From Mesaphorura yosii (taxonomy: Eukaryota > Arthropoda > Collembola > Poduromorpha > Tullbergiidae): a stretch of DNA of 64,000 bases. This document shows positions 28,101 to 40,700 of this stretch, piece by piece. The notes under the pieces are model-generated. The model made no database searches. It saw nothing but the letters and a program-made list of their open reading frames with translations, and was not told where the DNA came from. The stretch's first letter is position 1, and every line of letters begins with the position of its first letter. The stretch spans positions 62,001 through 126,000 of the forward strand of contig WIXG01000090.1 of assembly GCA_009869945.1 (NCBI GenBank). Direction: 5' to 3'. Position numbers and translations under genes: made by a program.

Positions 28101-30191
28101 CTACCATGAAGATCTTCTTGAACAAAACAAGGCTCTTGTCGAAACCGAACTGCATCACCTCACAAATCAGTCGTACTCAAACTCCAGAAAGTTGGACTCG
28201 GAGATTAAGGCTACCGAGACTGTGGCTGGTGATGAAGTCGACAGGATTTTAGATAGACTTGACAAAACCAATCGCCGGAGTAATGAGGCGCAGAGTCTGC
28301 TCGATTCAAGAAAATCTTCAGACGCATCTTATTCACTCAACGGCGAGTCTCCCGATCAAAAGTTTCCGCCGCCGTACCACATTGCGGCACGTAGAGCTGC
28401 ATTTTTCAGAATTCAAACACCCGATCGACCACCTAGTGCCTCATCGCCGAAGGGGAGCGAAACATATGCTAGCCGAAGTATTAGTGAATCAAAGTATCCG
28501 CATCTACCTGGATTGACTACTCAGTTTTCAACTATCGCTCCGACTTCGCCTTCAATTTTATCCACAGCGGGAGCGAATGTTTCTACAACTACTGCTTTTA
28601 CGGTCACTGGCAGCGTGTCATCGCAGGGCGAATCTTCATCTGCAACTTCTTACAAGCCCGTAAGTCCACTCTATCAAAATGCGCCCTCCACATTGATTGT
28701 TGGGCAGAGTGCAGTCACCAAAGTAGATGAAGATGGCGATAGCATAAGAAGAGAAGAGGAGGTCACGATGAATGATTCCATGAAAGTGTTGGACAGCACC
28801 ACTGAAATTGAAGATACTTTAAATGCCATACGCTCAGTCGACACTCAAATACAGAAATCTTCCGAGGGCATGCCTCATAATTTGGGGACTCTGAACGAGG
28901 GTGGCCCGCCTGCAATTTCATCAGTTTCTGTTTCCTCGTTGTTAATCGATGGAGTACCACTAATGAGTTCAGCATCCACTGTGTCTGGCTTCGGGGAAGA
29001 TTTGTTGTCATCCACTCGACTGGACGATCCAAAAAGTGAACCATCGACGGATGCTTCGAGAACTCTCGTGGGTTTGGAGGATGAAACTCTACCATCGCAA
29101 ATTTCCTCGACTTTACTTGGATCGACCAAGTACTATAGTGCAGTATCGAATATTGAGCACGAAAAGTCATCGACGAAACATACGGCAGACTCTGTCCACA
29201 ATTTCAATGTAGATAACACAAGTCTAGTAGGCAGATTTCCAAATACTCAACGTCTACCGCATTCTTCGTCGCCTGTTACTACATCACAAACTCGTATTCC
29301 AAATGGCCCAGCTGCGTACTCGAGTGTTTCAGGTTTCAAGAGCGTACCAACACCACCTTCATATCCCAGTTCCGTGCTGCCAGTGAGCACAGCAGCTAAC
29401 ACCATCGGAACACGAATTCCTCACTTGTCCTCCAGTCCACCGAAACTGGGGAAGACCGTTTCTGCTTCGCGAATCCCTACCAGTGTTAGTACACCTGAAA
29501 ATACTAAACCAGATCCTGGACCCGAACCTGTCGTTACCTCAAAAATTGCCTTACCAAATGCACACTCTAATCAAGCTCCCAAATCTGTCTCAACCAGCAA
29601 GATTCCAAGTGTCTCCAGTCCAGCTAACAACTCCTTCAAGAGAACCGGAAGCGGGGGTCGTGTGCCTGTGAGGAAATTGTCACATGATGAGAATGAGGCA
29701 GAGAATTTGAAACCACCTTCTCCGCGTTCTCAGTCAAGAATTCCAAAGTTTGGGAGCGGTGGGCGAAAGCCATGGATATTTGGCACTCACAAGAACCTGC
29801 GAGTGGTATGTGCCAAACACTTAGAACTTTCCCCAACTGAAAGCATGGTGATCAAAATTAAATCAATTTCAGGTAACACTGGATTATAAGAAATCAAATG
29901 ATTTAGGATTCACCATCTGTAATGGCCCTCCCACCGACTCGAATACGGACAAGAATGTAAGTTCAAATCTAGTCGGTTGTTTTTTAATTTACGTAGTGAC
30001 TATTGCATTGATATACGTAGGGAGTTTATGTGGACAGCGTTGAGTTGCCCAATGAGTCAGTGATCAAGGTCGGGGACAAACTTCTACAGGTTGATGGAAT
30101 CGACATCACCAACATGACCCTGGATATCGTTCGCAAGGTCTTAGGCAACTGTCAAGAAAATATCCAGATTATGGTTTCGCGTCAAAGTTAA
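19132..30191 (+). CDS. LAP-family LRR and PDZ scaffold protein (Erbin/Densin/Scribble-like)
   Basis: Membrane-associated polarity/adhesion scaffold of the LAP (LRR and PDZ) family. Eleven coding exons: 19132-19287, 20245-20380, 24142-24431, 25652-25726, 25852-25977, 26040-26562, 26784-26989, 27066-27113, 27889-29805, 29873-29956, 30021-30191. All phases agree; 1243 residues. The N-terminus MSCFKCF is Cys-rich and could be palmitoylated. Sixteen 23-residue LRRs fill about residues 43-410. The LAP-specific segment follows, including EGNLKK and PTPYPKELRAMAKHA near 460-490, as in Erbin. A Ser/Thr/Pro-rich linker (521-1155) carries a PPPY motif at 680-683 and five S/TxIP motifs (988-1139). One PDZ domain ends the protein (about 1157-1243; carboxylate-binding loop DLGF at 1169-1172). 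A single PDZ fits the Erbin/Densin/Lap1 branch better than Scribble, which has four. An upstream in-frame ATG at 18934 is disfavoured because it precedes a plausible UTR acceptor. Confidence 0.93.
20381..24141. other. LAP intron 2, no gene seen
   Basis: A 3.8-kb intron between two phase-compatible LRR exons. I saw no coding exon, RNA gene or recognisable mobile element on either strand. Frames up to about 88 codons look like chance. Confidence 0.5.
24432..25651. other. LAP intron 3, no gene seen
   Basis: A 1.2-kb intron. The only notable sequence is a short (GTCA)n microsatellite near 25284-25303. No coding exon was recognised. Confidence 0.5.
27114..27888. other. LAP intron 8, no gene seen
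   Basis: A 775-bp A+T-rich intron. An in-frame ATG at 27835 lies upstream of the exon 9 acceptor. The cag acceptor at 27886-27888, the matching phase and the lack of family similarity upstream all favour starting the exon at 27889. Confidence 0.5.
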
Positions 30192-32094
30192 CTCAAGTTC
30201 GATATCTTCCAAGATAAGTCATAGTCGTCTCTAAAGTAAACAATTCACCTTAACCGGCGACAATCCGTCCTCATCATCCGACAGGTTTTCCAAAGATATT
30301 TCCATTTTCCTTGACCGCTGCCCAAAAAGTTATTCGTCCTTTGTTTTTATAATTATTATAACCTAACAATTTGTTGTTACTATATACTCTTATTACTGAT
30401 TCCATTAATATACTTAAATCAGACGAATATTTTAGGCGAATTTATGTGGAAGCAGTGATAGAAATTCTAAATTTTTATTTTTATTTTCTAGTTTTATCAA
30501 GGGAAAAGGGAATAACCAGGTTTGATCCTATCTCATTTTATTTATTCCGTTACCAAATCAAGGCTTATTACATAACTAGACTTCTTCTTGAATATTGAAT
30601 TCTCTTTTTAATTTATTCTGACGCATTGCAATTACATTTTAGTGGAAACTGTCCTTTTATCGAAACTGTTGGACTGCCTCATGATATACACTTACACAAC
30701 ACACCGAGAAGTTACCTTTCACCGCTCAACAAGATTCTCAATTCATTGTTGATGTATTAACGCGTTTACCATTCTTGTTTTTGCTCATGATTTCTCATTC
30801 ATTTAACAGTTGCAATGCTTTTAAGCGTAGATACTATAGTATTAAATGCGAATTTTGGCCCAATTTAATATACGGGAACACATGGCTTTCGGGAAAAATA
30901 TAATACTGATAAAATTAAAGAGTTACGCTACGTACGAGATCCTGTTATGCTGCATTTTTATACTCCAGAAATGTGATCTTTGATGAAGTTATCAAGATTT
31001 ACTATTTTAAATCAGTACCTCTACACTTTAAGGCATACGAGTGTTTGAAAAGCTATCTAATACAGTGTTTCATGTATGATAAGAACGTACTTAGCTATAG
31101 AGTAGTTGTAGTTACAATTGTAGACGGTTGCACATTAATTTATAAATTTATTTGTTTATCATTTCTGGTTTTTTTAAAATCATTAAGTCCCACGATCTAA
31201 ATGCTAGTAGTATTGCAATTATTGATCATGGTGATGATAATGAAATATAATGATAAGATCAGGGTAGCTCATAACTATTAAACTCTATGATATTGAAAAA
31301 GGCATTTATGGACGAGTCAAATCTTTTAATAATGGATGTAATTTTAATATAGGCGTAAGATGCACCCTGCACATAGTATTATTTACTCAACAAATGAATG
31401 GAACCTTGTAAAAGTATTTTATAGCTATATGGAAGATGTTATTCGAGATTCCCGAGATTTTTATATTGAGATCAAGGTCATATTTATACTGATATTGGTT
31501 GTGAGTTACGAATGCATTTTACCAAAAACATTATAATTCTATCGAAAAAAGGAGATTTTATGAGATATAAAACAAATGGGAATATTTATTTATATGAATG
31601 CAATAAGACCATTCAACACATAGAAATAAATAAAATTCATATTTACGAATTTTATTCATTGTTGAAAAGGCATTTAATTTTCCATCTTGCAGTCGAGCAC
31701 GTAAACAAGGCTTTTACGTCCGACATTTAAAGAGAGTATTAGAAGTATCTATGCTAACTTAACACGACAGTGCCGAATGAATACGATCCATAATTCAACT
31801 GTTTGCTAGTTTAACTATAAAAGCTTTCTACTAAAAATCTCCAGTTATTCCAGAGTCAGTCAATGAAGAACGGCCTCGTCACTCGACTACATACTCTGAG
31901 CGATATTAGCGAAAAGTATTAATCAATTATGATTCACAAAGGAGTTAAAATTCTCTCAAGATGTGGTATGAATTTGTAAGATAAACTTTGCTTTGCACTA
32001 GCTTATTTTCTGACTTGAGCTCAAATTGACTAATTGCGCAAAGTTTTAAATTAATGAACGCGTTAATAATTTCGTCGGAACGGCTTGCATTGGA
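30192..32094. other. Convergent intergenic region between LAP and sphingosine kinase
   Basis: A very A+T-rich 1.9-kb stretch holding the 3' UTRs of two converging genes. Several AATAAA-type hexamers occur on both strands (for example near 31624 plus and 31651 minus), but the A+T content makes any choice unreliable. No coding exon was seen. Confidence 0.4.
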
Positions 32095-34611
32095 TTACAA
32101 TGAGAACACGTTCAAGGGCTTCGGTGAGAGTTTAACTTTCAAGTGCTCGCCAGTGACTCTTTCACCTGAAAAATAGAAATCCATTGTTATAGCTGTTTAG
32201 CAGTTCGCTGTTGCAGTTCGACGATTGCCTTACCATCAATAGTAACCGTGCCGACAAGTCCTCCATCATGCCGCAGTGAGAATTCCTTGACTGGGACATA
32301 CTCAACTCCAGTCACACCTAAATGTTCACCTGAAATTCCAAAATATCACATTTACAGCTGTAGCAGTCAAATAAGCTTGGGTTTGCCGATCTGTCCAACC
32401 TTTGTCTAACCCAAGTAGAAACTGGGTAGTTCTTGCTCTTCCCACGTTCCCTCGAACAAATGTCAAGTGGATGATACCATCATTTGCCTTGGCGTATGGT
32501 GCAAATGTCAAGTCGGAGCCGATGTGCGACTGGCAGGTAGCGTAAACGCAGATGAAGTTGCCATTTATTGTCACTGAACCATCGCTTGACTGGGTATTTT
32601 GTAGGGCGGATGTGCTCTTCTTTTGATTGCCGGTGAGGTTCACTGTGGACCGCAAATCGGTGTCTGGGTACGGGACGTACGTCAGTTGAGCGTTGTACGT
32701 GCGAAGGTTCGCAAGGCGCAGAAATGACCAAAGGAAGAAGCGAATTTCTCCAATGCCACGCAAAACTTCACTCTCCACGTCAATGTCAGAGAGGAGACCC
32801 CAACCGACAGACAGGAACGAGTAGATCTTTCTGCCGTCGAGTTCAACTTCAGCCTGCACACGGGGACAAAGGAAGTGAACAAATCAGTCAGTAAATTAAA
32901 TACTGCACGGGCACTTTAGGGCAGCAAAATGCATCTTACCAAATTAACTGGAATGACTTTTCCTCTCGCGATGGCCAATGACGTCTCGACTACCGGGTTG
33001 TGCAAGTAATCCTGGTCTTCACTAGAGTACGCCGCAATGGATCGCGCCAAACCATTTCCAGAACCGCCAGCAATGACGCCCAAGGGAATCTAAAAACAGT
33101 ACTTCTGACATTATGAATAGAGCTAGAACGTGAATCGCTTCGCAGTTTTCTTTATTAATTCAAAATTCCTGTTGTGGGTTTCAAATTAGAAGCTTACATC
33201 GGCGTATTTGTGAGTATCGGCACGTGAGCGTAATCCGTTTACAACTTCATACAGAAGCCCGTCACCACCAACAGTGGCAATGCCGTCAATGCCAGACAGG
33301 TCTGCTGATGAAACCATTGAACGAGCGTGTCCTGTGCGCTCAGTCACGAGAAGCATTACTTTAATTCCTCCTTCGACCAGAATCGGGTGAACCTTCTCCT
33401 GTGTATTCGCCAAAATCATATGTGAGTTTCATACTACAAACAAGCAACAAGCGTGCGGGGGACGCTGAGACCGGAGTTCAGTGAGCAGTGACGGCTCGGT
33501 CGACTTACCTCGAATATTTGGATTGTTTTCCCCTGTCCGCTCTTTGGGTTGAGAATCACCAAAAACTTTCTCTGAAGTGAACGGAATGATGTGATTGCGA
33601 TGCTTAATTCGTCCAGATCGTTCAGATTTACTGTTCCCGCATCTCGTTTACTGGACTTAATCCCATTGCTCTCACCGCCATTTGTGATGCTCATTCTCTT
33701 CCCACTGTCGTAAGTCTGGAGTTTGGTTGCAGAAAATCTAAAACCTCGATTGCTCGAATTCCCACTCACGACATCGGAATCGGAGTCGTCATCAATGCCC
33801 ATTCCATTCCCGTCTGTACTTCGCGTCTCATTAAAGTTCGCAAGACCAGCATTATTGTTGGCCGAATTCTCTCGTTGCCTCTGCACCTCGACGGTTCTCT
33901 GGAATTTGTCCAGTTGCCACTGAGAGAATTTTGTGCGCAGGATTCCGAGCGTCGTGTCTTTCCAGCTCGTGGCAATCTCAAGATTCTCCGCAAACTTGTT
34001 CCCCAATTTCATGACCCGGAACACGAACGGCATGCGATCCCGGCGATACTTGGAATTTGGCTTCTGCTGGAGCACTTGTTGATCTCGAGGTGATTTACTG
34101 CCATGATGTGCGTTATTGTTGAGAGAGGTTGATGATGAGAAGGAAGAGAGGGACGGCGAGGCGGATGGAATCTTGGTGCTTGTGGACAAACTGAAGAGAC
34201 CCTTCTTTCGCTTGATGTAGAAGAAGAAGCAAATGTACGCACCAGCATTGGACGAAGTATTTTTATGGCGGAATGTGTGACAGCCGAATAAATCATCGAG
34301 TGACAGTGTATCAGCGGCGTACGGACTCTGGACGAGCTGAAGCAGCAAATGCGATGTGGTCAGTGTGATTCGGTACAAGTCCTGGTTGCGTGATACACAC
34401 TCCAAGACGTCTTCCTTCAGAATTCGACCGTAGGCTGATGTGCTGCCAGAAGATGATGACATTGTCGATGATTTTGGCGAGCTGGTTCTGGTTGTTGGGG
34501 ACAACGACGACGCAGACGAGACGGACGTCGGAGAAGACAGCGCAGAGGATGAAGATGTCGGAGTGTCGTTCCTATTTGCGGGCAGTCCATTCCTGTGTGG
34601 TATACTTCCAT
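32095..34611 (-). CDS. Sphingosine kinase (N-terminus incomplete)
   Basis: Lipid kinase that phosphorylates sphingosine to sphingosine-1-phosphate with ATP. Exons in transcript order: 34611-33509, 33398-33198, 33089-32940, 32853-32400, 32329-32234, 32165-32095; phases agree and give 690 residues. ILNPKSGQGK opens the DAG-kinase-type catalytic domain, GGDGLLYEVVNGL is the nucleotide-binding motif, and IAGGSGNGLARSI follows. Then comes WGLLSDIDVESEVLRGIGEIRF, a sphingosine-kinase hallmark, and near the end LGLDKGEHLGVTGVEYVP and IDGERV. The first exon opens mid-codon after an acceptor at 34612, so an upstream start exon is expected; an internal ATG at 34462 is an alternative start. The roughly 340 residues before the catalytic domain are Ser/Asn-rich with a conserved-looking core, longer than in SPHK1 and more like SPHK2. 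The paralogue cannot be assigned. Confidence 0.9.
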
Positions 34612-34631
34612 CTGTAATTCAATATCACAAA

Positions 34632-34760
34632 ACATTAGGGGTACTCAGACTTCGGCTTGACAGTTGAGCAGTTCTGCCAAGTTAGTAGGGAAACTAATGT
34701 TAAACTACCAAAGTACTCAAGTGCTCAACTGCCAGGCCGAAACCTGAGTACCCCTAATGT
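34632..34760. mobile_element. Foldback (MITE-like) element with 39-bp terminal inverted repeats
   Basis: Arms at 34632-34670 and 34722-34760 are inverted copies that match at about 35 of 39 positions, starting ACATTAGGGGTACTCAG. They flank a 51-bp centre. There is no coding capacity, as expected for a non-autonomous element. I could not identify a convincing target-site duplication. It sits 20 bp upstream of the acceptor of the first identified sphingosine kinase exon, so it lies in that gene's 5' intron. Confidence 0.6.
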
Positions 34761-37700
34761 GTTATTCCATTTGCCATTCCTTATTAATAAACTCATCCAC
34801 CAAGTAGAAAACAATATCATTCTCGAATTTTGACATTTCGGCCTCTTGAAACATGCTCTAACGAACGGAATGTTCATAAACTCTGTCAATGCCAATGCAA
34901 TGACGCCCTTTATTAAAAGTGTCGCAGCGAATTCGTGCATGCACTCGGGAGACATGCTGAACTTTATCAGTGAGGGGCTACCGGGAAAAATACAATAGTG
35001 ACATAATTGTGTCGGGAAATCTCACGTCCACAGAAACTGAATTAATTCAGCATCGATCGAGTGCATTGTTTGCCGTTCAAAAGACGGACCTGTTAAAGGG
35101 CAGAATGCGAGTTAAACTTTGAACGTAATAAAACCAACTCAGCATATAGCTATTTTATCTTATGCTCGTAATTCCAACTTTCTTGGACATTTTGACCGAT
35201 TTCAGTGTTCATCGTGATTTTGAAACGAGCATACTGTGTTTTTGATACCGAAAGCAGCAAAAGAGAAACGATATCCCAAGGAACACTTGTTTGTGCATTT
35301 TTCATTCATTACATCATAAAAACAGGGTAAAGTATCAGTAACCTCAATATATTGATTTCACAACATGTGATGTTCCTGAGTTCGTGCACCATTTGTACAG
35401 CATAGCCAATGCACACGAATGGAGAACAGGCTCGTAATGTTACGTTGAATACTACATTAATAATAATATGAAATCTGACATTTTGTCTGTTCGCAAACAA
35501 ACGGGAAAATGAGAGGTCGAAATTTATTTGTACGGCTCCATTTTGCTCGTAGACTGGCCTTCAGTTCGCGACTACACTTGTTTAAAGCACATTTATTGTG
35601 GCAGTACCTTGAATAGACTCTTATAATCGTCTTTGCCCCATCGTCCCTTCTTCTTAAATACTTTCGATTAGTGGGCTCCATTTATACATTTTGATGCATG
35701 AAGCTATTAATATTGATCTGAAACCACTGAAACCTTTTTATGAACTCAGTACGTATATGTTATGGCATCAACGAATAGGACTTTCTGTATTCTGTATAAA
35801 GAAAGCTTTCAGGAATTCCTTCTAAACGAAGCTAAATCAAGCCGAGAACTTCTCATCGTCTACTCCCTGGAGAATGTCAACAACTCACAGCGAGAAAAGC
35901 GGGAAGGAAGACATTCATCGCGCATACTTTGCTAATTAAATCAAGCAAACCAAAATCTCAGTTAAGCTCGTTCTATTCTGTCGCATGCATACAGAGGCTG
36001 CGGAAGACTCCAATTCACAACGTTTCCATCAAATCAAGATCGAGAGTTTTCGTTCAGCAACAAGCGCTTTGTGTCTCAATTATTTTAGATATATTGATTT
36101 AATTGGAGAAAAACTAGCAAAGGCGAATTGTCTCGAACGATTGCCGGACTATGCTGCAAGGGTTCACTGTCGTCTCTTGTAGCCACCTCATACTCATATG
36201 AGGAATATTCACAACAAGAAATGCTTTGTATTGGCGAACGAACCACTTCCGATTGATGTTTTATTGACTCAGCCCAATACAGAAGAAATAGACGAACATC
36301 ATACACATTTCCAGTTTTTCCATCGCAGTTCACTGAACACGGCTATTCGCAAGAGCTCACTGTAAATTGAGCGTCGTGCCGTGATTCAGCCCCATTTCAA
36401 ATCTGAATAAAAGTTAATGAGTTTGAGTTTCATCACGAACGACGGGCTCAGAGCCGTCAGCGCTCAGGTCTCAGGTTACTTGTCCCTGTATTTTACGTGT
36501 CAATACATGGATTGCGGTCATCTCAGACATAAGATATTATTTGAGCAGACACATTCGATTGAAAGCACAAATTTCAAGCGACAGTGAGATGAATGTCGCG
36601 AACGCGCGTACTTGAGCAAAGTGAAAGCTGATTATTTTTGGCTGCGATGCTATTGCACCCTTCTCGGTCGCTCGTTGTCAGGTGCTGTCAAATCTGCTAA
36701 TCAGCAATATGAAGAGCGCATACCGCATGTAGATATTATTATTATTGACAGACTGGCATGGGGAATATTAAATACATTCGTCGAACTATTCGCCATTCGT
36801 ATTCGCAGATTGCACTTATCAGAACAAAAGCAATTTAAAATTAAAGCCTCTAACAACAATTTTGCCCATTCTTCCTCTCCTCCTTCACAGTCTTGTAATT
36901 ATCCGCAACAATGCACTTCGCACACTGAATTAAGTCGCTCCTGCAATTGTTATGCAATGGATCACAAGGCTAAACTGGGCGTACTTTGGCTTTTAGATTG
37001 AAATTTCTCAATTGTTCTCGCTGTCTTGCTCCGCGTGAATGCACTGCGTCGTAATTAATTGCTGATTGCGAATAATCAAATTTACTTTTAAGCTGCTGCA
37101 TATTGCATTGTCGTCTACCATCTTTTATCTAGCTCTCATTCTCGTTCGTCGTTTGACTTAATTACGAAGGAAGTGCTAAGCACCAAACCCCATCTCTCAT
37201 TTAAGTTATACTCACACTACCATCACGACACAAAAATTGCACGCATATTTTGCACAATGAAAGATTAGATGATATGGGATGGTCATGGATGATAACTACC
37301 CGTGCAAAAGGCATTCATATTTCAGATGCGATACAAGTAATAATTACAATAACAAGAATATTAACAGCCACATTGCACTGTGTTGTCTGCCGTCTGCTAC
37401 GTTGCGTTGAAGGAAGGTCAGCTTGCGAAATGTGTTTTGTGCTTGTGTTTATGAAACGACGAATCCGACGCACAGGTTTACTGCAATTCGCGACCTGCGA
37501 CTAGACTTCATTTGCATATATTCAAATCTCTCCGAAATCGCAATTATGATCGTAACCCACCACAACGCATTTCAGATTTCGTATTTTATGTTTTACATCC
37601 CTTCGACTCACAAATGAAATCTGTGTGCAACCACCCTAGCTAGGTGCACAATACAACTTGACTGCCTTATGCATCATCGCGTTTTATTACAGTCGACCGA

Positions 37701-40700
37701 CAGAGTTGAGCCTCAGTAATGCAACGCTGCAATGATTCATTGCGTGCCCAAACCAAGAAGAACGTCAGAAACCCAGGCACAAGCCCCGACACGACCAAGC
37801 AATAGCAATGACTGCGAGTAAACATAAAAGTTTTTGATTACATTTTTGAGATGTGACAGTTCGCCAGCCATTTGCTATTCACAATTCGCTCGTCATCAAA
37901 GACTTTGCTAAATTATGTCTCGCTGCCCTGTCTCTGTCTCGCGCTACCGCTACTGCTGTTCAACTCCCTTTGTCTTATGTAATTATGGTAAGTGAATACT
38001 TTGGCTCATCATTCACATAACTCGTAATGGTAATATTCCCATGATGCAATTTTTGATAGCCTACTCTGAACTCTCTCCGCCTGTCTCTCGGTGCAGCTGC
38101 ACTCCGCATTGCTTGCATCAAGTAGGCGAGTGCTCGAGCACTTTTTCTTACAAGTCATCAATATTTATGCGAAACATGAAAAAGCTCACGTCCGTCTTCT
38201 CGTGTGAGATCTGACAATGACGAGTTTAAGTCAACTAAATTTCCATACATGTTCCTGCAACCTAACTGTCTTCACAAGTGAGGAGTACGAGCAATTATTG
38301 ATTCCTGAATTCACAAACCAGCACCAATATCAACATCCACATCTTTCAAACTCTATTAATCATATGGTTGCAATTCTAAATTCTGTATGAACAAACAACG
38401 GAGGACGGAACTCCTTTTAATGTTTGCAATTGATTCAAGAGCACGTGCTCATTTGCTACGTTTATGCTATGCTTAAATGCTTTGCTTTGTTTGCACTTAT
38501 GAGTAAATAACGCTCCTTAATTAATTTGAGACAACGGCCTTGCTTCGTTCCGAGGGCCGTCTCATTTCTTCCCTACGGATGCACGTGCGGGCAAAGCAGA
38601 TGCTGGTGGCTCATTAGACTAGACTGCTGCTCAGTTGAGTGCTAAAAGTTCAATTCTCTGCTCAGCGCGTTATGAAACCCGTCGCGTCAGTGGATCGTGG
38701 CATTGTGGACCCTGACCGTTATCGTCATTAATTGCGACTTGCAACTGCTTATGAAGGAAGACACTCTATACGTAACATGCAGAATGATCCGCGTGGCTGT
38801 TGCAGTTAATCATCATCTCAAATCTTTCTTGCTAATTCTGTTTGCGATTTTATCATCACAATCGTAAATTTGTAAACAATCGGATCTTGCTCCTGTACTC
38901 TCATAATGTGAACTTAATTGCGCAATCGTTTTGTAGCAATGGCAGCGCCAAAAACATCAACAAATTAAGATGTGAGGCGAAATCTTCGTCGGCCCACGGT
39001 GAACAGAGCGTCGACACAGAAATGCCGTACATTTTTCAGTATTTTTTGGAATTCGTAAAAATTCAGCCTTTAGGGTTCTTCATATAACACGCTTTTTCAA
39101 TTTGCAACGCTTGGAGATGAGTTATTACCATTTTAACCGTTTTAAGAGTCACGGTTAACGACTGATGTACCAAAACTTATAGTTTTGGTTTAGTATTTTA
39201 ACTGAGCACGGCTTAGATCTCAGAACGATTTAGACAGCAGAGTAAATTATGCATGCTATGCCTTTGTCTTCTACGTCTTACCTGTCTCAAGCTTCTTGCT
39301 ACTGTTGTTCTCAATAACTGAGTGATTACTTTGACAGAACGATGCCATTTTTGACTGGTGTTGCTGGTTTCTCCTACTTCAACTTGACGGCTGTCTCCAA
39401 TCGTGAGTAGGCATTGACAAAATCACCAGAAAATTCAGGAATTTACCGAATTAAGACAAGAGGCGCGAAGGGAATCAAGTTCGTTCCAGGTTCAGAAAAA
39501 TACGGTTCGGGTCTTCCACATTACACTTGCGTTCTGTCGCACGAGAGACTGGAATTGATAAGGTGGATTCGGCTTGATGACTGACTGAAACCTCAAAAGA
39601 TTACAAGTACAAGTACACACAACTGAACTCACTCTGTTACTACCATGCAGTAAAGCAATAATAATCTTTGATACTTGCAGCCAAAACATTAACATTGGCT
39701 GATGATAAGCGTACCTGCCATCCGTCGATGTTGTCGTTATCACTACCGCATGGCAAGGGCTAGTAAATAAGGTTGCGAAACTCACAGCTAAACTTTAATA
39801 ACCTATTGACGGAATAGTTCCAGTTCGGTGCTGTATTGCCGTGGTCTGTCAATAGTGAGTGCTTGACTTGGAGTTGGATTGATAGGGCAGGTTGAGACTG
39901 ATGCCTGAGACCGATGAGTACATGCCAAGATCCTAATCGCAGCTTGTGAGCGTTGGTGTTGATAATGAGAATGCAATTAACACATTCACATATTAATTAA
40001 TCGTGTAAACACAAAGCACTGCAAACTACTCGGCTGCAATGAAGATATTAAGACTCTTGTGGAAACAATTGGATGGAATGAAAGTAGAGTTCTGCTTGTC
40101 AATCGCGGCGCAATACAACCACCACAAAGCGAAGCGGTTATGAGAAGAGAACGAGAGTGGGCATGTGACTCGAGCAAACACTGGCGTAAGACTGAATTGT
40201 TATTTGAGACTGTGTTCTCTGCCTGTTCTGCGGCCGTCTCAAACGAACGGGCGCGTCGTACGTGTATCGCGTACGACAACTTTGGGTAGCAATACGCAAT
40301 GGCAATTGGTTGTGCGTGACTATTATGAAGGATAAATATGAAGGTATGATTATGATGGGCTCTGAGAATTGCTGAACTTTAATAAATGATGAAATGATAT
40401 AGTCTTTTGTGCTTGCCGTTGCTGTTTACTTAAGGTTGAATAAAATTTGGGCTTTGAATCGCATTGTCCCAGAGTGCGAGTTTCAACTCTCCAGGTAGTT
40501 CATTATCAAAACACAATATTTTGATATCGAAATGGCACTTGTTCCAAGTCAATGCCAACGAGAACAAAATCGGTTCTGGCTTGGCTTGGCTTGGCTGGAC
40601 TGACCTCGTGAGGGTGAGTTTGAAATAGAACAATCGGTGCGATGGTATAGTGTGGCTTCTATTGTACGCAATGTCGTTCGATGCCAGGCTACTGTGAACA

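Noticed and set aside
39133-39189. Two small neighbouring hairpins (7-bp and 9-bp arms)
   Set aside because: Short perfect hairpins are expected by chance in A+T-rich intergenic DNA; no associated gene or repeat copy.
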